Origin: Tamarix chinensis
Lineage: Eukaryota; Streptophyta; Magnoliopsida; Caryophyllales; Tamaricaceae
Assembly: GCA_030549775.1 (NCBI GenBank)
Contig: CM060177.1
Coordinates: 50,033,138-50,097,137, forward strand
Direction of reading: 5' to 3'
Length of the DNA: 64,000 nt
The notes beneath the pieces are model-generated. The model was not told where the DNA came from. It saw only the letters and a program-made list of their open reading frames with translations, and made no database searches. Both the position numbers and the translations under genes were made by a program. Shown here piece after piece: positions 25,560-35,041 of this stretch (positions within the stretch are counted from its first letter, which is position 1; every line of letters starts with the position of its first letter).

Positions 25560-26970
25560 ATAAAAATGATGAATAAAGGGGTTGAGTGGAAATTTCATAA
25601 GTGAAAAAGGGCATTTTGGTAATTTGGTAAACAAAAGGGTATTTTGGTAATTTCAAGGGAAGGGGTGAGATGATAACATTATAAGTAAAAAGGATAAAAT
25701 TGTAAGTTGTGAGAAAGAAGGGTATGATAGTAATTTTCGAGTTAAAAGAAGAATATGGAAATTTTATGATTAAATGGCCAAATGATAATTTTATAAGTAA
25801 AGGGGTATTATAGTAATTTTTGGGAGAAAAGGGTAAAGCGGTAATTTTGGAGTCAAAGGGCAATATGGTAATTTAACAAGTGGTAAGAATGGTAATTTTA
25901 GAAGTAGGGGCATAATAGTAATTTTGGATGAAGGAGGGCATTATGGTAATTTTGTAAGTAAAAGGGTTAATATGGTAATTTTGGAGGTAAAAGGGCAAAA
26001 TAGTCATTTCATAAATGAATGGTAAAATGGCAATTGTATAAGTGAATGGCAAAAAGGTAATTTATAAGTAAAGGGTAATATGGTAATTTTGGAAAAGAAG
26101 GGCAAAATGGTAATTTTGTAAGGAAAGATAAAAATGGTAATTTTTGGATAAAAAAAAGGGGTGAAATAGTAAATTGTAAGGAAAAAGGAGTATTATGTTA
26201 ATTTACAAGCAAAAGGGTAATATGGTAAAATTGGACGTAAGGGGTAAAATGGTAATTTTGTAAATAAAAGGATATTATGGTAAACTTGGGAGTAAGGGAT
26301 AACTTGGTAATTATTATAACAACAAAAGATAAGTTAGTAATTAAATTATGATTGTAGAAGGACAATTGGATTAGTATGATACTATAGAAGGGTAAATTGG
26401 TAAATTAACCAATTAAAGGGCATTATGGTAATTTTAATAGTGGAGAAGGGTAATATAGTAATTATGATTATGAGGAAGGGTAAACTAATATTTGTAATTA
26501 TGAAGAAGGGTAATTTGAGAATTATGATAATTAAAAGGGTAAATGGCAATTAAAATAATTGAGAGGGGTAAAATGGTAATTATGATAAAAGAGAAGGGCA
26601 ATTTGGTAATTTCTCCAACTAAAGGGGCAATTTGGTGACTTAGCCAATTAAATGATAAAGTGATAATTACTTAACCAACTAAAGGGGCAAAATAGTAATT
26701 ATGATAATGAAGGAGGGTAATTTAGTAATTTATCCAACTCAAGGGCAGTTTTGTAATTTTAACAAAGGAGAAGGGCGATTTGGTAAAATAACCAACCAAA
26801 TAGGAAATATGATAAGTGTAGTAATTATGAGGGGTGAATGGTGATCTAAAATGTTTAGGGGATAATTTGGTAATCTAAATTGGACAAGGGGTAATTTGGT
26901 AATTATGCAACCTTAAGGGTAATATGGTAATTTATCAAGTAAGGAATGTATACTTAGAAATTATTTAAGT
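25560..26970 (+). repeat. Degenerate (GGGnAAnATGGTAATTTTG)n array in LTR-g
   Basis: About 1.4 kb of irregular units of roughly 20-35 bp, each with AGGG, an AT-rich stretch and GGTAATTT. Copies diverge by substitution and length, so the array is old or amplified by slippage. It occupies the same relative position as the ATT array in LTR-i and the GGGAGAATCTAATTTATG array in LTR-j. Confidence 0.85.
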
Positions 26971-27658
26971 AAAGGGCAAATGAGTAGTTTGTACCTAACA
27001 TGTCTTTGAGATTGTGGAACATCATAATATGATTCAAATAAGGCTGATTAGCCAAGTAAGCGTATTTGATAATTAGTAGGGCCTTAATGATTTCTCTGTG
27101 ATATCCTGGATAATCATCTAAATAAGAAATGATTAATGATATCTGAACAATCGAAAGTGAATAAGTAACGGATTATCGTGCTTTTCGTGATCACCTTAAT
27201 TAAGACACTATTACTTAAAGTGAAAGACCTCGAGATCGGGAATGGTGACTCCTTAGGGGTCGCTACCCTAAGGACGTGGTTTAGTCCATGATTATTCTTG
27301 TATTTGTTGGTGTGCCTTTGTGCCCCAGCCAGGTTCTATATCTTACTCTTTCTAGCTCTACGGACCTAGTTAGGGGGTATGCATACTTATGGATTAGGTG
27401 TCCTTGTCGGTAAGGTACTGAGTTAGCTTTATGCACCAGTACGACCAGGGTACCTTTGCGTCCTTGGGTTCGTGGTTGAAGGGTACTGAGTAGCTGATAT
27501 GCACCGGTACGACCGGTGTACCTTTGTGTCCCGGGTTATTGATCTCCCGTCTGAGGCAAATAAATATGGTTGATGTGATGATTAAAGAAAGGAAAGATAC
27601 TATAATTGAAAGTGAAATATTAATGAGCCGGGCCCAGATGATTATGATATTGATTACT

Positions 27659-28097
27659 GGTCCACCAGATATAATAGTGGTCCAGGAGCGTGTTGTCCTA
27701 GTATGTGATTATGAGTACCGGTCCACCGGTTATAATAGTGGTCCAGGAGCGTGTTGCCCTGGTGTGTGATTATGAGTACCGGTCCACCGGTTATAATAGT
27801 GGCCAGGAGCGTTGTGCCCTGGATGATGATTTTATATGTATTCCGGTCCACCGGCAATAATAGTGGGGGTCCCGAGCTCAATAAAACCAGTTTTGTATGT
27901 GAATATGATTATGGAAAAATACTAATCACTTATAGTGGAACACCATGTGAGTCGGGGCTAGACCAGTCCACCGGCAAATAATAGTGGTCAGGTGCGTTCT
28001 GCCCTGTGTGTTTATCTTCCGGTCCATCGGCAATAATAGTGGTCAGAGGCGTTTTGCCCTGAGTGTATACTTTCCGGTCCACCGGCTATAATAGTGG
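27659..28097 (+). repeat. Two box clusters of LTR-g (4 + 3 copies)
   Basis: Boxes lie at 27659-27680, 27720-27741, 27781-27802, 27845-27866, 27965-27987, 28021-28042 and 28076-28097. The spacers carry hairpins with CCAGG/CCTGG or CAGG/CCTG arms. The cluster-ending boxes run into GGGGGTCCC and GGGGTTCTC. The intercluster segment contains GGAACACCATGTGAGTCGG. Confidence 0.9.
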
Positions 28098-28613
28098 GGT
28101 TCTCGCACTCACATGGCTTAAATGATGACGGAATAATGGCTTAAGGCCGAATATATTGATCTTACACTATGACATAGCTTAAGGCCCAAATTATCGATCG
28201 TGATTTATGAATTATTATACATGTTATTGTTATGCATGTACCTCTCATTATTTATGTGTGTAGTTTGCATTATGTGCCGTATGCGGGCCTGTCTTTAAGT
28301 GTGGTATTAAAGGGTTACTCAGTACCGTAGTACTAAAGGGATTCCCTTTATGGGCCCCCTGCCTATTCAATGGGCAGTGCCCTTGCAGGTATTTTCAGGT
28401 GCTACTCAAGTGGGCTACGGGAAAAGAGAGTAAGGAGTTATCCGGTATCGTTAGGCCTTTTTTTCTTTCCCATTTAAATTCTTGGTTTCAAATGTATATG
28501 TTATTACTGTAACCACCGGTGGTGGATTTTATTCTGGTAAACGATTTGAAGCGCTACTCTGATTTGTGTGTCTTAAATTTCTTTCAAATTGTATTTCATT
28601 TTCTTAGCCTTAG

Positions 28614-28659
28614 CACTTGGTACTGGAACAGTATGAGTGAACCGGTCTGGTACTAAGTG
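28614..28659 (+). other. Terminal LTR hairpin of LTR-g
   Basis: Arms CACTTGGTAC and GTACTAAGTG, ten pairs with one G-U on the sense strand, followed by TGGCGGTAAT. It lies 100 nt before the LTR end. Confidence 0.75.
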
Positions 28660-28759
28660 TGGCGGTAATACTCCCAAAGTTCACCTTTTATTAATCTGCT
28701 TCCGCAATTATCTTTTAATAAAACGAAATTTTTCAGTAGTGAATTTTGGGGGTGTTACA

Positions 28760-28881
28760 CAAATCCTTTATCTATAGGCTCTTGTATTTGTTTTTGTAAT
28801 TCCTTAGTTTCTTCTAGGTTACATCTATAAGCAGGTTTATTTGGAAGAGTTATTCCAGGAATAAGATCAATATCATGTTCT
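28760..28881 (-). pseudogene. Fragment of the minus-strand gypsy pol between two insertions
   Basis: The minus strand encodes HDIDLIPGITLPNKPAYRCN and then EETKELQKQIQEPIDKGFV, the conserved sequence just upstream of the RT domain in Ty3/gypsy polyproteins. It joins the RT at 23367 across solo LTR-g and the protease-RT linker at 34277 across the LINE. The 17-bp LINE target duplication (28865-28881) lies within it. Confidence 0.9.
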
Positions 28882-29236
28882 GGAATTGTTGGTAAATATA
28901 TATCAAAAATGATTACTGTACAAGTTCATAGGGCATACCCTGGATAGTAGGGCCCTACAAAACAAAAATCTAGTTACAAGGCACCTTAGGTAACAATAGC
29001 ACCCTAGGGGTACAACCTGACCATGTCTTACATACCTTCCCTAAGGTCCCTGTCAAAAAATAGGGCACTATACACAAATTTCTGGACTTGTACAATAATA
29101 CTCTTAGTGTCTAGAGGTTTACATTCAAACAAGGCATAGTTCCTACCCTTCCAGATTAAATATACTCCTGCTGCCACTGCCAGGGCTCTAGCCCTCCATA
29201 TGGAGTGGTGCTTGGAGGAGTTTCTTTGTAGGATTC

Positions 29237-32200
29237 TTATGGCACTAAAGAGGTTATTTGATCCTCTATTGATGCCAAGCCACTACCTGAGAGGTTGCCA
29301 AATACTCTTGGACATTTCACAATCAAAAAACAAATGTTGATGTGATTCCATAACACTGTACACAGCAGGCACACCTTGGGCTCATCCACAAACCTCATTC
29401 TATCTCTGGTATAGAGTCTTGTGCAGAGACTTAGCCACAGCAAAAATGAGTATCTCTTGATTTTGTTCAGTACCGACACACCCACTTTGTGAGGCTTCCA
29501 CTTTGGTCCTTTAGTTCTGAAAAAATTGTAGGCTAGGTGGGTTGAGTATCTTCCATTCACAATCCAGGATTTGACAAGTTCCAGTGCCTGACCCCCTGTG
29601 CCTTGAGCTGCAATCAATGCCTCAAACAACTTGCTCAGCTTTTTCACAAAATATGAGGTTTCATTCCTTGGTGTAAAGGACTCCAGGTTTTTCTGCCTTG
29701 CAGGTAATGTGTGTGTATCCATTTGGTCCACAGGGTCTCCTTTTCATCCTACAGAAACCAAATGTATTTACACAAAAATGCAGAGTTCCATGCCAGATGA
29801 GAGGTTATCACCCCAAGGCCTCCCTCCCCTTTTGGGAGGCAAACCCTTGACCAAGCCACAGGAGGTGGTTTACCCTGCCATAAAAATTTCCTGCAGAGGG
29901 TAATGATTCTGTTAAGCACAATGCCAGGAATTGCAAAGATTGACAGCCAAAATCCAACCATGCCCTGGATGATGGAGTTGATGACTTCAAGCCTGCCTGC
30001 AAAAGAGAGGGAATTAGCCCTCCATAACTTCAACTGATCACAGAGGCTGTTGGTGAACTGCTCATAATCTATAGCTCTGAGTTTGCAGGGATTTAAGGGG
30101 ACTCCCAGGTATCTAAATGGGAATTCCCCTCTAGGCATCCTGGTTAGGGCCAAAATCTGCTAGTGGAGTTGAGGCTTTATTCTAGCCAAAAACACCTGTG
30201 ATTTCTGAGGGTTCACTACAAGCCCTGAACACCTGTTGAAGGACTCCAGCCCTTGGAGCATGACCTGCACAGAGGGGATATCACCTCGACTGAAAAGGAT
30301 GAGATCATCAGCGAATGCCAAATGGAGGAGGTTCAAATGTTTGCATTTGGGATGATAAGAAAAGATCTGCTGCTGTGCTATCTGCTTGAGCTGTCTGCTA
30401 AAGTACTCCATACACAAGACAAAAAGGTAAGGAGACATAGGGTCACCCTGTCTAAGCCCTCTAGCTCCTTTAAAAAAGCCAAATATGTGCCCATTCAGCT
30501 TTAGGGAGAAGGAAGTGGTTGAAACACATTCCATAATCAAGTCTGTGATCTCAGGAGGGAAATTAAAGGCCTACAGGATGCTGCTCAGAAAAGACCAGGA
30601 GAGGGTATCATAGGCCTTCCTAAGGTCTATCTTGATCATGCATTTAGAAGAAGTCCTCTTCCTGCTATATTCCTTCAAAATTTCCTGCACCAATAGCACA
30701 TTTTCAGTCATCAATCTGCCTTTGACAAAAGCACCTTGCTCAGGGCTTATAAGGGGGTCCAGGCATTCAGCAATCCTGTTAGCAAGCAACTTTGCAATCA
30801 CTTTGTACAGGGTGTTACAGCAGGCAATAGGCCTGAAGTCAAAGACACTAGAAGCTTGCTGTGTTTTAGGGATCAACACCAAGACAGCATGGTTTACCCT
30901 CTTTAACAATCTTCTATTGCTGAACACCTCCAGGACAGCATTGCAAAAATCATCCCCAACAATCTCCCATGCCTCTTGGAAGAACTTGGCAGAGTATCCA
31001 TCAGGGCCAGGGGCTTTATGGTCCCCTAGAGAGAACACAATTTTCTTGATTTCAGCTTTAGTCACAGGTCTCTTCATAGCAGACTGTTGTTCTGTACTGA
31101 GGGTGTGGCCTCTAGTGATCACAGAACTGTCAAAACCAGCTGTGGATCTCTGAGTTCCAAGCAAATTCTTATAAAAATCCAGGAACTCCTCTTGCATTTC
31201 TTCCTCAGACAGGGTCACAGAGCCATCCCTCTTGGAGATCTGCACTGTTTTGTTCTTATGAGCCCTAGCTTTCAGCATGCTGAAGAAAAAGTGAGAATTT
31301 TGGTCCATATAGAACAAGAATTTGTTCCTATTAATTTGGGAGACAAAACTAGCAGCAGCAGCTTTGAGGAATTTTGCTTTTTTCTGTAAGCCTGCAAGGG
31401 TCTCAAGTCCCTGTAGGGTATGGTTCTTCATAAACTCCTCCTGAGCTGCTTTTAGTTGTGTATCTGCGAGGTTAGCTCGAGCCACAATATGAGAAAAATC
31501 AAAATGGTTAAGCTTTCTCAGATCTTTCTTAAGCAAGGAGAGTTTGTTGCAGAGATTAAATTGATGGGAGCCACAAAGAGAAAATCTCCAATTTCTCAAA
31601 ACCATTTCTTTGAACCTGGGGTGGGCGCACCACATGTTGAAGAACTGGAAGGACTTGAGTCTATGGAGTGGTCTACCTATCTCCAGAATACAGGGGGAAT
31701 GGTCAGAGGAAGTACCAGGTGGGAGGAAGTGAGCTGAGACATCAATTCCAGCAGCAAAACCCTCAGAGTTCATCATAGCTCTGTCTATCTTGCTCTTAAC
31801 ATTATTTCCCACAAAGGTGTACCAGCAACCTGAGGAGGGTATATCAAACAGTTGGGCTACAAGGCAGCAGGATTTAAAGTCTGCTGTCTCATAGTCAGTC
31901 ACAGGTCTGATCCCACATCTGTCAACAGAATTAAGGGGGCAATTGAAATCCCCTCCAACTATCCAAGTTCCCTTTACAATGGTAGCCATTCTAATGAGAG
32001 TTTCCCAGAGGGTCTTCCTGTCACTGATGCTGTACAGTCCATACACAGCAGTGACTGTAAAGCTCAACTTGGTAGTGATGTCCACCACAGAGCCAGTTAG
32101 AGTTTGTTGGGAGATCTCCTTCAACTGAAAATGGATAACATCAGGGTTCCATATCATCAAAATTCTACCATTAGGGTGGTTGCAAAAATTATCAAAATGT

Positions 32201-32367
32201 CTCCAGCCTTTGAAGTGAGAGTCCTTCATAAGCTGCACTTTCTTCTCATCTAACTTGGATTCCAGGATACAAACTAAGGAGCATTCCTGGTCCTTATATA
32301 CCTTAGACAAAGCTTTTTGTTTCAGGGGAGAGCTTAATCCCCTTACATTCCAAAATAGCACCTTCAT
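29237..32367 (-). pseudogene. LINE ORF2: endonuclease / reverse transcriptase (broken)
   Basis: In order: an EEP-type endonuclease from the start (VLFWNVRGLSSPLKQKAL, IVGGDFNCPL, SSDHSPCIL), which would nick the target; reverse transcriptase (DHKAPGPDGYSAKFFQEAW, LIPKT, DFRPIACCNTLYKVIAKLL, EQGAFVKGR, IKIDLRKAYDTLSW, then GLRQGDPMSPYLFVLCME and FADDLILFSRG); and a C-terminal zinc-finger-like region (RFVDEPKVCLLC). In-frame stops lie at 30571-30573 (before the RT palm), 30160-30162 and about 29749. A frameshift near 29730 separates the C-terminus. The FADD catalytic motif itself is kept. The first ATG overlaps the ORF1 stop as ATGA. Confidence 0.92.
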
Positions 32368-34076
32368 GAGATCTTTGCAGATCTAGCATATTTTTTTGAG
32401 GGATCCTTGAAAATGTTTTTCAACACAGGTTTCTTCTTCTTCCTTTTGGCTGCCTTGGATACCACCTGTTGCCAGCCTGCCACCTCCACTGAGTCATGTT
32501 CCTCTTGGGCTTCAGTAATGGAAATCTGTGTCTTTCGACTGAGTGGTGCAGTTGTCTTAGCCTGGAGTGGGGGATCCTGCCCATGGTTGACTCCCTTCTC
32601 TGCATGCTTGCATACTTCTTGTGTCTGTGATTCTGGAACCCCCTCTGCAGTGGAATTAGGTGCATCCCCATTCAAGTTCTGATCAGCATTTCTGTGACTG
32701 CTTTCAGCAACAGCATGAGTGGCAGTATCTGACTTAGGATTTAGCTTCCCTTTCTTTTTCAGATCAAGTCCCTTGGGATCTTTAGACTTTGCTGGTACCT
32801 TCTGTTGTTGATCTTCAACACCCAGGGCTTGTTTCCCTTTGGATACATGATTGACAATGTTTTCCTTCTTTTTCTGAGATAGGGGGCAATTAGATTCCAG
32901 GTGTCCCAGACTACCACAAAGATCACAGACTAGAGGTAGGTCCTCATACTCAATCACTTGGGTGTATTCTTCATCCTCCCCCTTCACTTTAATAGCAGTA
33001 GGAAGTTTGCTTTTGAGATCCACCTCCACTAACACTCTGCCATATTCAATCTTAGATTTTAGCAGAGTGAAGTCATCAATCAAGATGGGTCTGCCAATAT
33101 AGGAAGCAATTTCACTAATTGCTCCACAGTTCCACAGTTCCATGGGGAGGCTCACTAGCCTAACCCAAACAGGAACCTTAGTAATTTCTTCCTTACCAAA
33201 TGAGAAGAGTTTGGGAACTTCTTTCAGCACAAACACCTTCCCTTTGATTATATAAGGACCCCCAGCAATAGCTTGCTCTTTCTGGGCATGATCTTCAAAT
33301 TTCAGAATCACCCACCCTGAGCTGTGGATGATATATCTAAAAGGTTGTCTCATTACATGCTTAGCAATGCCCAGGTTATACTTATCTGGGTTGGCTCCTA
33401 CAAAACATCCTAACAAGCAGGCACCCCAATATTCCTCCACAGGGTGGATATTGTTCTTTGACAGGCATACCACATTCCCTTTGGGGGGGACAAAGTCACA
33501 TTTCTTAGCTGAAATCTTGGGGAAGAGGTCAGCATAGGATTTCTGTTGTGATGGAGGTACCTGTGGGGTAGACTCCTTACATGGGATCTCCTCCTGCACC
33601 AAAGGAGAGTGAGCTGTGTCCACAGAGGTGTCCTTGACCCCTCTAGCATCATCATCATTTTCAGAATTAGACAACAAATCGGGCATAGAAGACAAAGCAG
33701 CAAGTTTTGCTGAGCTAGAGACCTGGGCAGTGTAATTCAACACTTCCTGTTCCAAGTGAACATTAGCAGGCATAGATTTGGGCTGAGTTTTGGGAATGGG
33801 AACACCCCCAAGCACCTGGTCCTTCATCAACACTTGCTCCTCAGGTAAGGAGCCATGCATAGCTTCATTGGACGAGCAGGGCAGAGGAGTTTGAGTTTCA
33901 GGAGTACTGTTCACAATGTCATTCTGTAGATCACTCAAGACTGCCCTTGGGGATTCTTCTGAGGAAGAAGAGCATGCAGAGGCAGACCTAGTGGCAATCT
34001 CCTTGGGACTATGCGGTGCACAGATAGGAGAATTAGCCATGGCTCGAGCTCGAGTCACTCTCCTTTTGTTCCCCAT
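32364..34076 (-). CDS. LINE ORF1 protein: DUF4283 plus CCHC zinc knuckle (570 aa)
   Basis: An intact 570-codon frame. Residues about 200-350 match the DUF4283 pattern of plant L1 ORF1 proteins (VGANPDKYNLGIAKHVM, GGPYIIKGKVFVLKEVP, VPVWVRLVSLPMELW, IASYIGRPILIDDFT). Near residue 390 follows one CCHC knuckle, CDLCGSLGHLESNC. Both ends are polar and low complexity; the C-terminus is Lys-rich. The family binds LINE RNA in the ribonucleoprotein. Its stop shares ATGA with the ORF2 start. The intact frame beside a broken ORF2 suggests a fairly recent insertion. Confidence 0.9.
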   Translation of the reverse strand: MGNKRRVTRARAMANSPICAPHSPKEIATRSASACSSSSEESPRAVLSDLQNDIVNSTPETQTPLPCSSNEAMHGSLPEEQVLMKDQVLGGVPIPKTQPKSMPANVHLEQEVLNYTAQVSSSAKLAALSSMPDLLSNSENDDDARGVKDTSVDTAHSPLVQEEIPCKESTPQVPPSQQKSYADLFPKISAKKCDFVPPKGNVVCLSKNNIHPVEEYWGACLLGCFVGANPDKYNLGIAKHVMRQPFRYIIHSSGWVILKFEDHAQKEQAIAGGPYIIKGKVFVLKEVPKLFSFGKEEITKVPVWVRLVSLPMELWNCGAISEIASYIGRPILIDDFTLLKSKIEYGRVLVEVDLKSKLPTAIKVKGEDEEYTQVIEYEDLPLVCDLCGSLGHLESNCPLSQKKKENIVNHVSKGKQALGVEDQQQKVPAKSKDPKGLDLKKKGKLNPKSDTATHAVAESSHRNADQNLNGDAPNSTAEGVPESQTQEVCKHAEKGVNHGQDPPLQAKTTAPLSRKTQISITEAQEEHDSVEVAGWQQVVSKAAKRKKKKPVLKNIFKDPSKKYARSAKIS

Positions 34077-34277
34077 TCTTCATGAACAGAGAACCAGGAA
34101 GGCTGTAGCCAAGGACACAGCAAGAGAGGAAGGAAAAGAGGGGAAGGAAGCAAGAGAAAGCTCAAGGAGAATCTCGGTGGAGCAATGAAGCCACCTGCAC
34201 AGCTGCAGCACCATGGGAGGCCTGGGGCTCGAGAGGAGACAAACCGAGACGTTTCTGAGTGATCAATATCATGTTCT

Positions 34278-35041
34278 ATACCTCTTTTAGGTGGTAATCT
34301 AGGAGGTAAGTCATCAAGAAATACATCATGATAATCATCAATCAGATTATTTAGATTAGGATTATTATGTTGTTTCTCCCCAAGTTTATAATCTTTAGCA
34401 ACTAAGGTATACCAAATTCCCTCTTCTTATATGCATTTTTCCATAGCATTTTCATGTAGAAATAATATATTTTTATCATCACTTAAAGGTATATTATCAC
34501 ATAGAGAACGTGTTAATCTATACAATTTTTTTTCTTTTTTCATCACATATTCATTAGTCACTCCATCATGAGTTGCTTTTCTATCATATTTCCATGGATG
34601 TCCTAGAAGTAAACCACAAGCATCCATAGGGAGTACGTCATATAAAATTTCATCATGTTAGTCTCTAATGCAAAATGATATTAGGGTTCTTTTGTTTACC
34701 TTGGATCCTTTATCTTTGTTTAGCCATTGTAAAGAATAAGGTTTAGGATGATTAGTAGTCTCTAAACCAAGTTTTGTAACCATTTCTTCACTAGCAACAT
34801 TTGTGCATAAACCACTATTAATAATGAGTCTACAAACTATATCACCTATTTTACACTTATTTTTAAAATTTTTCTCTCTTTGAGTAGGTGTCAAATTAGG
34901 TTGAATTTGTAACACTCTTTGAAGCACAAAACATGGGTCTCCTTCTTCCTCACCCATGGTTAAAATTTCATTAGGAGATTCAATTCCTAGGTCCTCATCT
35001 TCACTATATGGTTCCATATCCTCTATTTCACTTAAAGTCAA
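34278..35041 (-). pseudogene. Ty3/gypsy protease and protease-RT linker relic
   Basis: Minus-strand frames carry IGDIVCRLIINSGLCTNVAS, the aspartic protease flap region with the catalytic Asp replaced by Asn in the LIIDSGSxxNV motif. Then follow HPKPYSLQWLNK and, after a stop, LLLGHPWKYDRKATHDG, characteristic of CRM/Reina-like elements, then FLDDLPPRLPPKRGIEHDI just before the LINE insertion. Stops at about 34658 and 34427 break the frame. Confidence 0.88.

Larger units (their letters stand above)
23372..28759 (+). mobile_element. LTR-g, complete solo LTR (5388 bp) with 5-bp TSD
   Basis: It runs TGTAATACCCC to GGGGTGTTACA and is flanked by CAAAT at 23367-23371 and at 28760-28764. The reading frame of the antisense gypsy pol resumes across the site, proving insertion into that element. 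No internal domain is present, so it formed by LTR-LTR recombination. Order: AT-rich head, C/T-rich block (23690-24960), GGTAATTTT array (25560-26970), CCTTAGGG hairpin (27251-27273), tandem repeats (27380-27540), seven boxes in two clusters (27659-28097), CTGCC/GGCAG hairpin (28359-28377) and terminal hairpin (28614-28659). Confidence 0.93.
28882..34260 (-). mobile_element. L1-type LINE, near full length (5379 bp), minus strand
   Basis: Flanked by a perfect 17-bp TSD GATCAATATCATGTTCT (28865-28881 and 34261-34277). On minus: a 184-nt 5' UTR, ORF1 (34076 to 32364), ORF2 (32367 to about 29237) and a 3' UTR of about 355 nt. The 3' end against the TSD reads TTTGATATATATTTACCAAC rather than poly(A). 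The insertion lies in the minus-strand gypsy pol, in the same orientation. ORF2 is disrupted, so the copy cannot move by itself. Confidence 0.93.

Noticed and set aside
27659..28097. CRISPR-like look: near-identical repeats with spacers of regular size
   Set aside because: This is a plant nuclear LTR; spacers are related hairpins, not unique sequences, and there are no cas genes.
30253..32128. Plus-strand open frames within the LINE
   Set aside because: They are antisense shadows of ORF2, which has clear endonuclease and RT motifs.
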